Part shown: positions 47,965-61,997 of the stretch, piece by piece
Layout: each line of letters begins with the position of its first letter
How positions within the stretch are numbered: the stretch's first letter is position 1
Assembly: GCA_963971405.1 (NCBI GenBank)
Contig: OZ020486.1
Coordinates: 19,429,419-19,493,418 of the forward strand
From: Psococerastis gibbosa
Lineage: Eukaryota; Arthropoda; Insecta; Psocodea; Psocidae
Length of the DNA stretch: 64,000 nucleotides
Direction: 5' to 3'
Translations under genes and position numbers: made by a program
Notes under the pieces: generated by a model
What the model was told of the DNA's origin: nothing
The model's input: only the letters and a program-made list of their open reading frames with translations
The model's database searches: none

Positions 47965-48540
47965 ATTTTCAATCTCCTTCTCGAAATTCTTCACTCTTGT
48001 CTATCTTGTCATTTTTAGTACAAGGTCTTATGTCCTTCATTACATCACCTAGGTACTCCATCCTGCATCGTCCTCTTGAATTGGTGCCTTCGACCATACC
48101 CTCTATGATATTCTTGAGGAGTCCTTCATATACAGTATGTCTCAAAATATGCCCCATCCATTTGTCTCTTCATTATTGAAATGGCGGCAATAATAGATTT
48201 CTTTTCGTTTACTCTAAGGAGCACGTCTTCTTTGGTTCATGATTTTATCAAGATTCTTCTATAGCACCACACCTCAAAGGCTTCCAGCTTTTTGTTTTTT
48301 TGTACTGTTCATAAATGCACCTTGTTTCACTTCCATACAAGAGCACACTCTACACTAGAGGTTTGTTTGAGAAGTCTTTTTCTTTTGTCTAGGTCAAATG
48401 GGTAATAGGCAAGATTCGAATATATTTGAATTTTTGTTAAAAGCTAGTCTGGCTAAGTGTATCCGGCGTGATATTTCCTGGGATGCTTTACCTTCTTGTG
48501 TTATTTTGCTACCAAATTAATTGAAAACATTATTTATTGC
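47965..48540 (-). mobile_element. LINE C-terminal fragment, second copy
   Basis: In shifting minus-strand frames: ITQEGKASQEISRRIHLARL, AFNKN; later MGHILRHTVYEGLLKNIIEG, MVEG and RGRCRMEYLGDVMKDI. Same ordered motifs as the LINE at 21783-22360 (ITxxGK..EI..RI..A..AFN, then GHI.R...IIEG), but with more frameshifts and stops, so older. Confidence 0.75.
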
Positions 48541-49482
48541 AGTAGCGTCGATAGTTACCGTATGTCTGCTTGAGCCTCCGCCCTGATGATTTGTGTATTA
48601 ATAAAAGAAAAGACAAGGAAATGAGGAGGTTTAATCGAAAAAATCAAATGCGTTAGTTAATTGATCCCAAGTTGGCATCACAGTATAGATAGGCTACTAT
48701 TTCAACTCGAAAACTGCCACTTATCCATTTATTTCTTGGAATTTTATTCGAACAAGCCCGCTGTCGTTGCAGTTCCAGAAAGAGTCGAAAATTCCACGAA
48801 ACTAATCAGTTAAGTTAAGAAAAATATAGTGTGAATTTCCCAAATATATCTCTACTTATGATGTTACTACGACTGTCTCAGAACTCAAAAAGTCATTGAT
48901 TATGTAAGGTCAATAAGAAGATAGCTATGGTAATACAATATTATGTTCTTAAAAAATTAATACAATTATTGGGAATGCATACATAAGATAATTTTGTACT
49001 ATATTCCTTATAAAAAATAATCGCTATTCTGACCACTCTTCTACAATATACATACAATATCACTTCAACCCATCTCTATCATCTTAGGAATTTAACTAAT
49101 ACAATAATAAGTAACCAAGTAATAATGGCATGCGTTATGCTTACCTACAGGTATTAATTGCTTACTATATTGTCTGTACTGTATTGTATATTGTGAGGAA
49201 ATATGGCTATGTTCAACTGTCAAAGCACATACAGACTGAGTGGGTACTGTATGATACAGTTGTTTTGCACCTAATTAATACAGCAGATGGTTTGGAAATA
49301 CCTATCTGCCAATATGGTCTGAATCACATAATTTAGACCATCCGGGGATCTCTTATTCTAACCCATAGCAAACATTGAAACTCTTTCTCGGTCTTCAAGT
49401 CCGTTTAAGATGCCACATAAATGTATAAGCTTACCATAAGGGGGAAATACCTGGTTTTCGTCTCAACGTAGCTATGTCACAT
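48541..49482. other. Spacer, nothing recognised
   Basis: AT-rich with many TACTGTA-type motifs; no repeat identified. Confidence 0.35.
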
Positions 49483-51506
<2,024 letters not shown>

Positions 51507-52836
51507 AACAATTATACCCTTATAATACAAATAACCTGTGGGCCCCCAAGTTAATCAACTTGTCGGGGGCTCGCACAGTAAACGCTGTAGATGATGCAAC
51601 AACATGTTTTCTATTTCACGTCTGTGTTAGCAAAAAAAACTTAGTTTTAATTTCAAATCAGTTTAATTCATACCATTTAAAATTGTAAGTTAACGTAAAG
51701 AGTAATTATAGTAAAGTAAAATAATTAAAGTAAAAAGTAAAATAATTAAAGTAAAAAGTAAAGTAAGTTTTAAAGCGAAGTATTTTAATTCAAAAGCCAT
51801 TTTTTAATTTTCGTTTTTATCTCTCCTATTTTAGTTAATTTTTTAAGTTGTATGGGCAATTCATTAAAAATTTTCGTTATACTATTTAATCTATTCCCGT
51901 ATTTGTTGTAGGCTGGTTTCCAATTGACGTTTCTTGGATTTCGAGTATTGTGATGTGAATTGTTTTCTGTTTCTATGTTAAAATTCTTGTCAAAGAAGTT
52001 ATATTTAATTACTTTAAATGTATAGAGTTGTTTTAGGTTTAATATTTCGAGGTACTTATATTTATCATCAATGTGGCTAAATTTTTTGTTTAGTTTGTTT
52101 GACAATATATTCTTAATTATTCTATTTTGGGCATTTTGCACTTTATTTACATAAGTGTTTTCGTCCCTGCACCAAGATGTTATTCCGTAAGTTATTACAG
52201 ACTCTATCAGGGCGTGATAAACATTTTTTATTACTTTCCTTGGCATCCCGTATTTTAATTTATGGAGAGCTGCACTCCCAGATCGCAGTCTTTTACACAA
52301 TGACTCTATATGCGACTGCCAGTTTAGATGGCTGTCAATGGTTAATCCCAAATATTTGTGCTCTTCTACCATGTCTATATATTGTGTGCAATTGCAGGTA
52401 TTGCTGGAGTGCAGACATCCATGTTTGTGGAATATGTATTTGCTTTCAATTTGTTTGGGTCCTCTATTCCTCATGTGCATGATTTTTGTCTTTTGAAGTT
52501 AATTGCCAGACCGAGGTCATGGGTCAGTTGTTGAATTTCTCCGATTGCAGAGTTCATTTTCTTGCTAGCTGCTTTGACATCTTTGTTTGCAATTACGAGT
52601 GCCATATCATCTGCGTACATAAATACCTGCAAACCTTTTAAGTAGTCTATTAATTTATTAATCGTTAATATATATAAATACGGTCCCAACAAACTGCCTT
52701 GTGGGACACCGCTGTCCCATGCGCCTAATTTACAATTTTGCTCATTTAGTCTGACTGTTGCTTTTCTGTTTTTTAGGTAATTTTTGAACCATTCAAGCTC
52801 GATGCCGCTAATTCCTATTTCCTGCAGTTGTTTTGT

Positions 52837-52838
<2 letters not shown>
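51507..52838 (-). mobile_element. Second LINE copy, truncated, related RT
   Basis: Two minus-strand frames follow the same protein: up to about 52490 it reads LQEIGISGIELEWFKNYLKN, GVPQGSLLGPYLYIL, VFMYADDMALVIANKD; then, after one frameshift near 52490, HMRNRGPKQ, HKHGCLH..CNC, EEHKYLGLTIDSHLNW, YHALIESVITYGITSWC, to a stop at 51785. It is about as similar to the first LINE as a sister family would be. Its 3' UTR has CCCCGACAAG..CTTGGGGG near 51541-51567. The 5' side is cut inside the RT domain where an ATT tail of a third element begins. Confidence 0.82.
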
Positions 52839-52876
<38 letters not shown>

Positions 52877-53045
52877 GTTTATTTCCCAAAATAAATTCAG
52901 TTACATAAGTTTATACATACATTTTTTTTTCTTTGGGTTGATATTGATGGTAGAGAAAAAATACCTATCATACACATTGAATTTATTAGTAATCATCCAA
53001 AAATCCAAAGTTGACGGGCCCCGCACAGCCCAGCCCAACATCCTG
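52839..53045 (-). mobile_element. Third LINE 3' end with ATT tail
   Basis: On the minus strand: GGGCTGTGCGGGGCCCGTCA, TGTATGTATAAACTTATG, GGGAAATAAACT then an ATT run (52838-52876). This is a LINE 3' UTR and tail abutting the truncated 5' side of the second LINE. Confidence 0.6.
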
Positions 53046-53925
53046 TCCCCAATGACTGTAAGACAGAGAAAGATTTCCTAATATACCTGTACCTATTGGT
53101 TAGAAAAGGGTTAATTTACGCATGCGAACAAGAGAAAAATTCCCGTCAGAATAAACAGCATATACAGACGTGTACAGTATGAACAGTAAGCAGCGTCTCC
53201 AACAATCACATTTTTTATCATCCTTGTTGACTGTTTAACTCATTATTATAGAAAATAGCGCTCAAGAAAGTTTCAAAACAACCCTATTTTCCGATGAAAA
53301 TTCCATTGGCTATTTACCAAACTCGTTGGTATACTGGGGAGATTTTAAAATTCTGCTGACGCCGAGGTATCCAATTTGGATGATCTTTCCCTTAGGCACA
53401 TGGCCGGATCTGAAGGAAATCGATAATGCTAAGGAGTTTGATTATTTAGCGAAAGAAAAATTATGGAGGTAAATAGAGTTGGTAATCCTATTGATTTCCG
53501 TTGGAAATATCTCAACTTCCGTTGCTTGAGGAAGGAAACCTCATTTCGGTTACATTCATTGTGAAAATGGTTTTTACTTTTTTCTTTAAATTCGTTTTCA
53601 CCCCACATAAGTGTTAACTACAGTACATCTATAGTATATACCTTGCAGTTAAAACGAAAAAATCGGAAGTTTCCTGGGGTAAAAAAAATTACGGTACCTT
53701 CCTACATAATATGCAAACGTGTTAAATAATGAATTATCAATCAGTCTATAATAACTTATTGTTGGGTTAAAAATGTAAACAAAACCATTTTAGAATAGCA
53801 CTTTGCATTATAAAAACTATTTTTTTACATTTTTAATCCCAGAATAAGTTATGGGTAAACGGCAAAGTAGGCCTGCAGCAGCAGCAGCAGCGGGAACGAA
53901 GACATTGGTCACCCTTTGATTAATT
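53046..53925. other. Spacer, nothing recognised
   Basis: Short mirrored motif GGGTTAAAAATGTAAAC / TTACATTTTTAATCCC near 53765-53845; a GCA run at 53876-53890. Confidence 0.4.
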
Positions 53926-54272
53926 GGTTTTTATCTTTAATTTATTTACTTGTAAGTTATACAGATTTTGTCTGTTGAAATTGTAGAGGACTACTTTATG
54001 CACAATATCGTATGATCGAAGGTAGTTTTTAATTTTTGGTGTTGTAATTTTTTAATGAACTTATAATGGAGGGCTAAAATTTCACGCATTATCAAGTTCA
54101 TGGAGAAATGGCAGCGCCTAAAACTACAAATACTCTATGATATTGTGTATGAAGTAGTCTTATACAACTTAAATAGATCAAATAGCTCAATAGCTTAGTA
54201 AATTAAAAAAAATTGAAACTGACTGATTTTTGGGTGGTACAGGGTTGACCCTTATCTACGGTCCATACCCTC
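53926..54272. mobile_element. TTAA-type foldback family, decayed copy
   Basis: AAATTGTAGAGGACTACTTT and its mirror GAAGTAGTCTTATACAACTT, plus the right tip CCATACCCTC followed by TTAA (54273-54276), match the family at 4744. The left tip was not found. Confidence 0.55.
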
Positions 54273-54399
54273 TTAACCTAAAGTTAAAAATGAACAACAA
54301 AACAATTTTTCAATACGAAGTGCCACTCTAGACTTGTTCTGTTTACATTTTTAACCCCTGGTTAAGTTAATACAACGCGGCATAGTTGGCCCGCAGTAA

Positions 54400-54671
54400 G
54401 GCGGCAATTCCACCGACAAATTTACTTAATTTGTGATTTGAGATTTTTTGTTTGTTTTGTTTTAAGGAGACTATTATGTAGATACTTAACTTATCTATTA
54501 TAAATTAAGTTATAATGTGGTAGAGACTTATTAATGATGTCTGCTACCATATTATAACTTAATTTATAATTGATAAGTTAAGTATCTACACGATACACAA
54601 TACACAATAACACGAAACAAACAAAAATCTCAAATCACAAATGAAGTAAATTCGCCGGTGGAATTGCCGCC
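54400..54671. mobile_element. GGCG foldback element, 272 bp
   Basis: Tips GGCGGCAATTCCACCG mirrored; perfect 3-bp duplication TAA (54397-54399, 54672-54674). Both arms carry TTTGTGATTTGAGATTTTT, TTTGTTT, then GTAGATACTTAACTTATC. Centre ATGTCTGCTACCAT. See the sister at 32875. Confidence 0.85.
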
Positions 54672-54674
54672 TAA

Positions 54675-56653
54675 GTGAACATTACTGTTGAGAAACATAT
54701 TTTGTACAGCTACTGAACAGTTAATCAAAACTTTATATGCTCATTAAATGATAAATAATCATATTGTAATGCAAGAAAGGGAAATATGTGCACAAAATGC
54801 TTCAAGTACGCTACCTCCTGTAAGTCTTCAACATCATGAGAAAAAAATCATCTACCTCCTTCTGCTATATTTTGTAAAACAGTTTAGGCTCTCTTGGTGC
54901 AAGGTTGCATATGTTAGGCTTACCTACTTGTAAATGCCTACCAAAATGCCGATTAAGGTATGTTCAATTAGCTAATGTTTTTCACCAAACAAAATGTCAT
55001 TATTATCCCATAATGAAGGCTTGGGCAATGTAATAATCGCTTGTGGTCACAAAAGTGAAGACTTGTTAATGAATACAATATTCTGCGGGTTTTAATAACA
55101 TTGTCTGAATAATTGAGAATTTGCAAGAATTTGCAAGAATTGACTTTAAGAATTTTGTTCAATACTAGATCCGCAATTATTCAGTAGATATAGCAGGTAC
55201 GGTACAGGAAAGTAGGTATATCCCATACTGTAGGTAGATAGGATGTAATATTTTATTAAATTTGTTTCTCATGAAGGAAATAGGTACATGCTTTATAAAT
55301 AAACTGGTTATTTTTCAATAATCCAAGCATCATGAAGGAATGCATATCTGATAGGACACTGTAGTTTGCACAGTTGGGTAATAAATAATTTTTCAAAAAA
55401 ATAAGTGTCCAATAGTCATAAAAAATGTAAAGCACTAAATGCAATTCTTTCAAATTATCTATATAATATGTAATAGGTCTTTATGCTGTAAGTTGTTTGT
55501 AAATTTATCTAGAATAGGAACGGAGAAACCGGCATTAATACTGTATTACCGTGCCGCTTAAAAAATTAATTTTTTACTTTGTATAGCCTAGATTATTTAC
55601 TGTACGTATAATTTAAGTAATTTGTATGTATTGTAGACAATTTGACAAATCAATCAGCTTTGGCCTAGTTTCTTTGGAAATGTACAAAATAATTTTTAGT
55701 CTTATTCGAATATTTCTGGGAGTATATATTATAAATGAAAGACCCTGTGTCACATCTTAATTCTAAACTTTTGCGGTTGAGTCAAAAATATGCAGAGCAT
55801 TTTAATGGTTTTGGCTCAATGTACAGAAAATGTCAGGTTAAACACACAATTATATATATAAATTTACAGTATATTATATAGGCAATTATTCCCCGAAATT
55901 CAGATGTTCACCAAGTACATGTGTGTACTATTTGTTGGTACACTAAACTACGTGTCTCTCTCCCAGATAAATAAAAAGGAATTTCACTAGAAAATATGAT
56001 AATTTTAACAGGCAGACGAGTTACAATTTATTGGCGAAGATTAGCATTCATCAGGGAAACATGGAAAAGCTCTTTAGAAAAATTTAAATTTTCACGTCAG
56101 TGCAACACAGCGGGACTGCTGAGTACTGACAGTGTGGAGTGTCTCTTTAAGCAGCGCAATATATTATTCAAAACCTTATGCATTTTTGTATTGAGATAAA
56201 TTGAGGTAACTAAATTTTATTATTACATTATTAATGCTGTTTATTAGTCTGGAATTTAAACAAATAAAAAATAACTAATATCAGCAAAAGAGAGGATTGG
56301 AATGTGGAAAAATACTTGTAATGGTCTATTTTATGATTGCTTTTCCACCTCCAAACTTAATATTCTTGTTTGGGTATAATAGCTAACAGATTCCCAGTAA
56401 ATTGTATCATGTTTTCTGGAACAAACTTCAACAGCAATAATTTTTATTGTTTTAATTCAATGGCGACACACGTATGAGTCTTTCTTTATATTAATGATGG
56501 GTTGAAATTCAAGTTGAAAAATTGTTAAAGGGGTCACTAAAACCCGCGACTACACTTTTCAAGGTTTTTGGTTTGAAGCCTACTTTCAGTCATCAGGGTT
56601 AATTTCTTACTGGGCCTGCGTCACATCACATCACACGTTATCCACATCATCCT
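54675..56653. other. AT-rich DNA, nothing recognised
   Basis: No repeat ends or coding-like frames. If the receptor gene continues here its C-terminal exon is too poorly conserved to spot. Confidence 0.35.
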
Positions 56654-56656
56654 TAA

Positions 56657-57040
56657 GGCGCCCATTCCATTGACCGGCTAGGGCTATTTCCAAAAACAGT
56701 GACGTGGTAGCAGACATTCAAGACTTAGGTTGCGTTTCCACCGATCTCGCATTGCAGAATGCAAATGACATTGACGGAAATTAGAATTTTTCTTTTTATA
56801 GAAATCTATTAAAAGGTTTGTACTTAACATATCCCATGACGCCATTTTTTAATTTTAGTTTGTTTGTTTGTGATTTTACTGTATGATCATTGATCAATTT
56901 TAACTATGGCATAGAGGAAAATAAACATTTCCGTCAATTCTGCAATGCGAGGTCGGTGGAATCGCCACCTAAGTCTTGAATATCTGCTACCACGTCACCG
57001 TTTTTGGAAATAGCCCTAGCCGGTCAATGGAAAGGGCACC
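56657..57040. mobile_element. Composite foldback element, copy 3 (outer unit)
   Basis: Outer tips GGCGCCCATTCCATTGACC and mirrored GGTGCCCTTTCCATTGACC, flanked by TAA and TTA. Arms and order as at 11003 and 34583. Confidence 0.78.
56728..56969. mobile_element. Inner foldback element nested in the composite, copy 3
   Basis: Left tip GGTTGCGTTTCCACCGATC is identical to copy 1; right tip GGTGGCGATTCCACCGACC. TA on both sides within the outer centre. Confidence 0.75.
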
Positions 57041-57043
57041 TTA

Positions 57044-57651
57044 CTGAGAGAAAGTAGCCAAGAGGGGACCCTCTACCAGCCTCAATGAGTTGAGCCACAA
57101 CGTTTTTTTCGTTTTATTGGGTGAAATTGAGCCTACCCATTAAAAAGGCGGAGTCCCCACGACGTCTTATCACATTTTATACCAAACATTTCCAAAATGC
57201 TCTGAATACTTTATATACTCAGCACAATTAATTTAAAACAATTAGCCTAGGTAAATGAGTCACGACGTCGCATTGGAGTTTGGGCTTGCGCTTGAGGGCA
57301 AACCTCGGGTTTTAGCTGCGTGTTGATGTGAAATTCGGAGGAAACGTTGCTGTGCGTAACATCCCGTCTGTGAAAAAAAAACAATAACGCAATTTGGAAT
57401 TTATGTACACGTTGCGTACGGTACACATAGTACTAACCCCGGAGCCTGCGGGAAGCATAACAACAGAATGTAGTCATTTTTGGAGGTGAGCTAGAATTAG
57501 CCCTATAGGCCTAAAGCTTTAAATTAACATATCATTAGGGTTGCATGATGTGGCGTATTTACAGATGGACCGGATGGGTCCATAGCCTAGAACGGTTGAT
57601 ATTACAGGGCAGTAAAAACGGACAAGAAGCTAAGTTTTCACTTTATATCAG
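57044..57651. other. Spacer, nothing recognised
   Basis: Somewhat GC-richer than average (57240-57560) but without an open frame. Confidence 0.35.
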
Positions 57652-57912
57652 CACTCATTGTTAAAATTAACTTTGTATAGTTTTACGAAATTTTGGCTCA
57701 CGCCATCGTCAAGTGCGATTGAAAACAGATAAAACAAAAGGTATGCAAGCTAAAACAAAATAAAACTCATTGTCAGGATAACACACAGCATCGCATAAAG
57801 TAAACAATTTAAATTGAACAATTAACATTAACCAATGGAAGCGCCAACAAGGGGGAACTACTTAATTAATTTTATTCGTAAAACTATACAAAGTTAATTT
57901 TAACAATGAGTG
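57652..57912. mobile_element. Short element with 38-bp perfect terminal repeats
   Basis: CACTCATTGTTAAAATTAAC and TTTGTATAGTTTTACGAA at the left are exactly mirrored at the right (57875-57912). Length 261 bp, no coding capacity. No clear target duplication; superfamily unknown. Confidence 0.75.
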
Positions 57913-59591
57913 ACAGCAAGTTTTACAAAGTTACTAAGGAGACTATTATGTTTATTTATATCAGCAGCCGCGGCACTAAGAGTTACGAGTACGTTACAGT
58001 TAATTGTGTGCTAGTTAGACTTGTAACTACCTTGACCCGATCCTACTAACGCGTGGAAAGTATGGCACCGCCATGCAGTCACAGATGGGCCAGACGGGCC
58101 CAGTGTGGCAAATTTAAAAAGGCGGCAAAGAAATTGAAGAAATATTTTTTTTCTGTTTTGACGATTATAATTAATAGCTGATGGATAAATAACTGAGTTG
58201 TCAAAGTACCAAAAGCAGCGAGATTGAGTTCGGATGTTTTGAAAGCTTTTTCGGGCAGGGCACGACTCCCTTGGATGGTCCCTTGCAGACCTCTCCCGAT
58301 ATCACTGGAAATTATGTTGTTATACCCATAATATTGCTTATACCTATACTTAAGTTCAACTGTATGCAACGTTTTTGACTTTTTATTGCTAACTGACCTT
58401 AATAGTACGTAGTCTCCAACGTACAGTCCGCAAAATACAAGGCACGATGATTGTGTTGTATCATAGAATATAAAATCTAGATAAACCGCAATAGAGACGT
58501 AAATGACTATTCGTGCGGATGCTTCACATTATAACGAACAAAGAACCCGTATGTATACCTACGTATTTATTCATGACTCTCACCAGCTCTTTGATTTCAC
58601 TAAATATTGTATAGTTTTGTGTTGAAATGCGCTCCTCATCATGAGTGGCTTTTGAGTGGCTTTTGAATCATTGTTAATTATTACAACTGCTGAGCATATC
58701 TAAAGTTTACAAGGAAATATATTGTGTACCACCATCTTTATCACGCATATTTCAGTGCTATAGCTAACGATTTATATAATATATATATATATATATATAT
58801 ATGCAGGTTCTCCTTTTGACCCCAATGGCAACTGCAATTTATTATTCGAGGTCAAAATTCCAGTTGGAAATCCATATTGATCATTCATGTAAAATCCATC
58901 AATTCTTCATGCTATGCTTGATAAGATTTCTATCCGGATTTCACGTTGATTTTTGACCGTCTAATTGTCAGTGCATTTGACAGCTTATACTGTATCAACA
59001 CAGGGATTTCCATTCCATCATAATTGACAGTATACCTATTACGTAAACCTTATTTGGGTCATTATAAAATGGTGTAAGTTTTCAATACGTAGCCTATCTA
59101 ATGGAAATTGATACAAGTTGAGAGCCTAGATGTTGTAAAGCACCAATGATTTTTTAAAACATAATTATACATTGTAAGCTTAGATGCCATATTGGAAAGT
59201 CATCTAGAACTCACATTTCGTTAACTCCACTCAATTGAAACCATCAATAGGTAATATGTAAAAAAAAACCCAAGAGCAAATTATGTGAAAAAGACTTTCC
59301 AATTTGTAAAATAGAGACAGGATGTCTACATCATAATCCATAAACCAATTTAACCCTTGATATTAAACATTGAACATGATTATTCCAAAATGACATTACA
59401 GTGATTAAACAGAATGAAAACTGGTGTTTATTTATCATTCGAAGGACGCAACGCTTCGCGTTTAATACATACAGTAGATAATTTTAGGTATAATATTTTA
59501 ATTGAAGTTTAAAACTTCATATTTCTGAGCCACTAAATTATTGAAAACTACAGCATGTGATTATTTTACGAGTAGGCTACAATAAAGACCC
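57913..59591. other. Intergenic or intron DNA with a TA microsatellite
   Basis: Alternating TA run at 58770-58802. The stretch near 58085-58110 (GGGCCAGACGGGCCCAG) echoes 57565-57590 (GGACCGGATGGGTCC) but no element was defined. Confidence 0.4.
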
Positions 59592-60078
59592 CTGCAGGCT
59601 GATCATAGCGATTTTAATCCCGGAGGTAATGTAATACCATGTCACGTGATGGGATTAATTCAATTGTTTAAAATAAATGAAAAGAAAATTTCAGAATTTT
59701 TAAGTTGTGATGTTGACAATACTAAAGAACTGAACTGACGCGACGCTGCTGTAGCAAATATAAATAGCAAATATAAACACATATCTCCCTTGAAATAAAC
59801 AAGTTTAAATATTTTGAATTAATATATTAATGATTATAAATAATTTGTCTAAATCTAAGGCAGAAAAAAAAGAAACTCACCAACAATACAGCTGAAGATC
59901 ATTCAATTTTTTAAATAGACGCAATTTCAATTTTCTGCGCTTGCGACGATTACCAACATCAAAAATTAAAAAATTCTGAAATTTGCTTGTCTTTTATTTT
60001 AAACAATTAAATTAATACCATCACGTGACATGGTATTATATTACCCCCGGGATTAAAATCGTTATGATCAGTCTGCAG
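59592..60078. mobile_element. 487-bp foldback element next to the receptor exon
   Basis: CTGCAGGCTGATCATAGCG at the left is mirrored by CTGCAGACTGATCATAACG. Arms of about 120 bp share ATTTTAATCCCGG, AATACCATGTCACGTGATGG, CAATTGTTTAAAATAAA and ATTTCAGAATTTTT. It lies 39 bp past the receptor exon's donor, inside the downstream intron. Confidence 0.75.
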
Positions 60079-60116
60079 CATAATTAAACTAATTTCCAAG
60101 CCTACCTGCAACTTAC

Positions 60117-60362
60117 CTTAAATTATTAGGTAACGTAAAGGTACTGCCCCTTATGTATGGGTCTCGTCGATTTCTCTGCATTTCTATGAGTACCCAACAG
60201 CAAGATTGCAATGTTTTCTTGAAAGCTGCCCTAAATTCTCTGTTAAAATAAGCGTAGATGAGAGGGTTCAACGCTGAATTGAAGTATCCCACCCAGAAGA
60301 CAGCAGCAACTACCACTGGAGGACAACTGCACTGTTCTGTGCAGAGAGCGGTGATAATATAC
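60117..60362 (-). CDS. Exon of an aminergic GPCR, probably beta-adrenergic-like octopamine receptor (TM7 and start of C-tail)
   Basis: A 246-bp minus-strand exon lies between an acceptor (TTTCAG ending at 60363) and a perfect donor (AAG then GTAAGT at 60116-60111). It reads [20 protein letters not shown], then [20 protein letters not shown] and [14 protein letters not shown], then a short basic tail. This gives the third extracellular loop, transmembrane helix 7 with the NPLIY (NPxxY) motif, helix 8, and two cysteines that could be palmitoylated. The [20 protein letters not shown] string is known from octopamine beta receptors; other amine receptors differ in several of these positions. The exon enters with one leftover base, probably finishing the Trp of the TM6 end. 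The frame meets TAA only inside the donor, so the true C-terminus should be in another exon at lower coordinates, or intron retention would give a receptor ending soon after TM7. Upstream exons (TM1-TM6) are beyond the right edge. The product would be a plasma-membrane receptor acting through Gs and cAMP, by family knowledge. Confidence 0.82.
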
Positions 60363-60418
60363 CTGAAATGACGTAGAAAATATGACGTCAGTTAAAAGCT
60401 AATTTTTTAGTAGACTAA

Positions 60419-60637
60419 ATAAATAAATAAATATTGACTTTTTTGGTTCAATTACTAAGTCAACGTAGCGGAGTTAGGGCTACAAAGACCTCTCTTACAC
60501 TCAACTAAGAAGGCCCGGGACCACCTGCTTTACGTGCCCTCCGAAGCATGGCCAGAAAATGTAGCAAGTGTAGGACTCGAACCAACAGCCTTTCGGGTGA
60601 AAGTCGGAGTCTGTACCACTACTCTACATGCCCTGAC
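60419..60637 (-). mobile_element. tRNA-derived SINE, family 1, best copy
   Basis: Minus strand: GGGCATGTAGAGTAGTGGTA, CACCCGAAAGGCTGTTGG, B box GGTTCGAGTCC, CTGGCCATGCTTCGGAGGGC, CGGGCCTTCTTAGTTGAGTG and a TATTTATTTATTTATT tail. It sits about 57 bp upstream of the receptor exon's acceptor, within the intron. Confidence 0.82.
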
Positions 60638-60844
60638 TAATCAGTTAATTTATAGGGGGATTCACTCTGTTGATAGAAAGTAGAAATAGAACTACAGTTT
60701 TTCTACGGTAGAAATAATGCCATAAGGACATGTGTTAATCGTGTCTTTCTACGGCTTTCTACTACTTGGGGAATCAAAAACAAAGCAAATGGTCGACCAT
60801 ATTTGTTGTTTTTATTGCTCATATTTAATTATTTAATTTTAAAA

Positions 60845-60964
60845 ATGAGTTGTACAAGACAAATAAACGGCAAAAAACAGAAGGAAATATGTAGCAAGAG
60901 GTGGACTGCGGAAGCTGTTATTAAGTTCCTCGAGATATTAATAGCCAAAGTACAAGAAACTTAA
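60845..60964 (+). pseudogene. Myb/SANT-like first exon of the Harbinger element
   Basis: ATG at 60845 opens 39 codons: MSCTRQINGKKQKEICSKR, then WTAEAVIKFLEILIAKVQET and TAA. KRWTAEAVIKFLEIL matches the first helix of the Myb/SANT-like (trihelix) DNA-binding protein found beside PIF/Harbinger transposases, where it helps bring the transposase to the ends. A splice donor (GAG then GTAAGT) follows the stop at 60968-60976, suggesting the frame once ran to that donor and has lost one codon to a stop. The remaining helices were not found. Confidence 0.5.
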
Positions 60965-61489
60965 TTTGGAGGTAAGTTGCTTGTGTTTATATCAAAATTA
61001 AATATGCTGCTTACGTTATTTGCTGTTGATACCCATCTGAAAATCGCCAAAACATGCTAGGAATTAGGATTACAATTGATTGTTATTAACACGTAAGTTT
61101 CACGCTTAAAAAAGCCGCAGACACAACTACTTCGTTCCTTTGAAGTACGTAGGTACTGTACTTATGCCTTATGGCCTGTGTTTTTTTGCATTTGTTCGGG
61201 TATTTAGGTAAATTATTCCTTAGGGCTATTCCGCAGGAAATTTGGAGTTACTGTAGCCTACATTGGAATACGGCGTTCAGTAATTTTGCTACGAATAATA
61301 ATATTGGTGTGGTGCATGGATTCTACATTATTGAATGCAGTTAGGTCTACACATCTCCGGTTTTTCTTTCTGTTTCAGAAACCAACCGCCCAGACAACAA
61401 CAAAAAGAATGACGCCAACGGCCCAATCAGAAACGAGAGCGCCTGCGCACTGAACCATTCCTGCACGAAAGCACCAGTCAGTCACTCAG

Positions 61490-61690
61490 TCAGTCAGTTG
61501 CTACGATACCTCCGCGATACAACCTTAGAAGTATAGGTGTACGTAACACCACTGAAGATGTCGTAAGCAGTTGTTGACGAAACGTTTGGAAGCCTACTTT
61601 GAAATCGACCAAGGCCTATTAGCCCGGATTCTTCTGTCCCCTTATTAGACTCCAACCGTGAAAGCCTTCGTTATTATGTTGAATTCAAAA
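61490..61690 (+). mobile_element. Penelope-like fragment with hammerhead-like core, nested in the Harbinger element
   Basis: CACCACTGAAGATGTCG, then GTTGACGAAACGTTTGG, then AAATCGACCAAGGCCTATT and AGCCCGGATT. CTGAAGA (61552-61558) and GAAA (61579-61582) separated by a short GTC/GAC stem resemble the hammerhead ribozyme core known in terminal repeats of Penelope-like retroelements. The innermost stem II pair is a mismatch, so activity is doubtful. Confidence 0.4.
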
Positions 61691-61997
61691 TGTGTCGTTC
61701 GATACAATTTAAGTGTTAATTTATTATTCTACTGTCAAATCAATAAAACATTGAACCATATTTCCTTTGTATATAGGCCTTAATACATTAATTATTTAAT
61801 TTGATTACATTAGTTATTTATATGAATTTATACGTATTTTATACGTATTTATACGAATTGTTATTGCTGCTGGCGTAAGTCAATCATTGAAAGAGAACGA
61901 ACGGTCTAGCTATAAAATACTTATAATTGACAGAGGCTGCATCATAGCTTTAAAACTGTTTCCATGAGCACCTTCCTTTTTTCTGGTACCGGCTGTA

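Noticed and set aside
58079-58369. 96-codon minus-strand frame near the receptor gene as its C-terminal exon
   Set aside because: No phase-matched acceptor and no resemblance to receptor tails.
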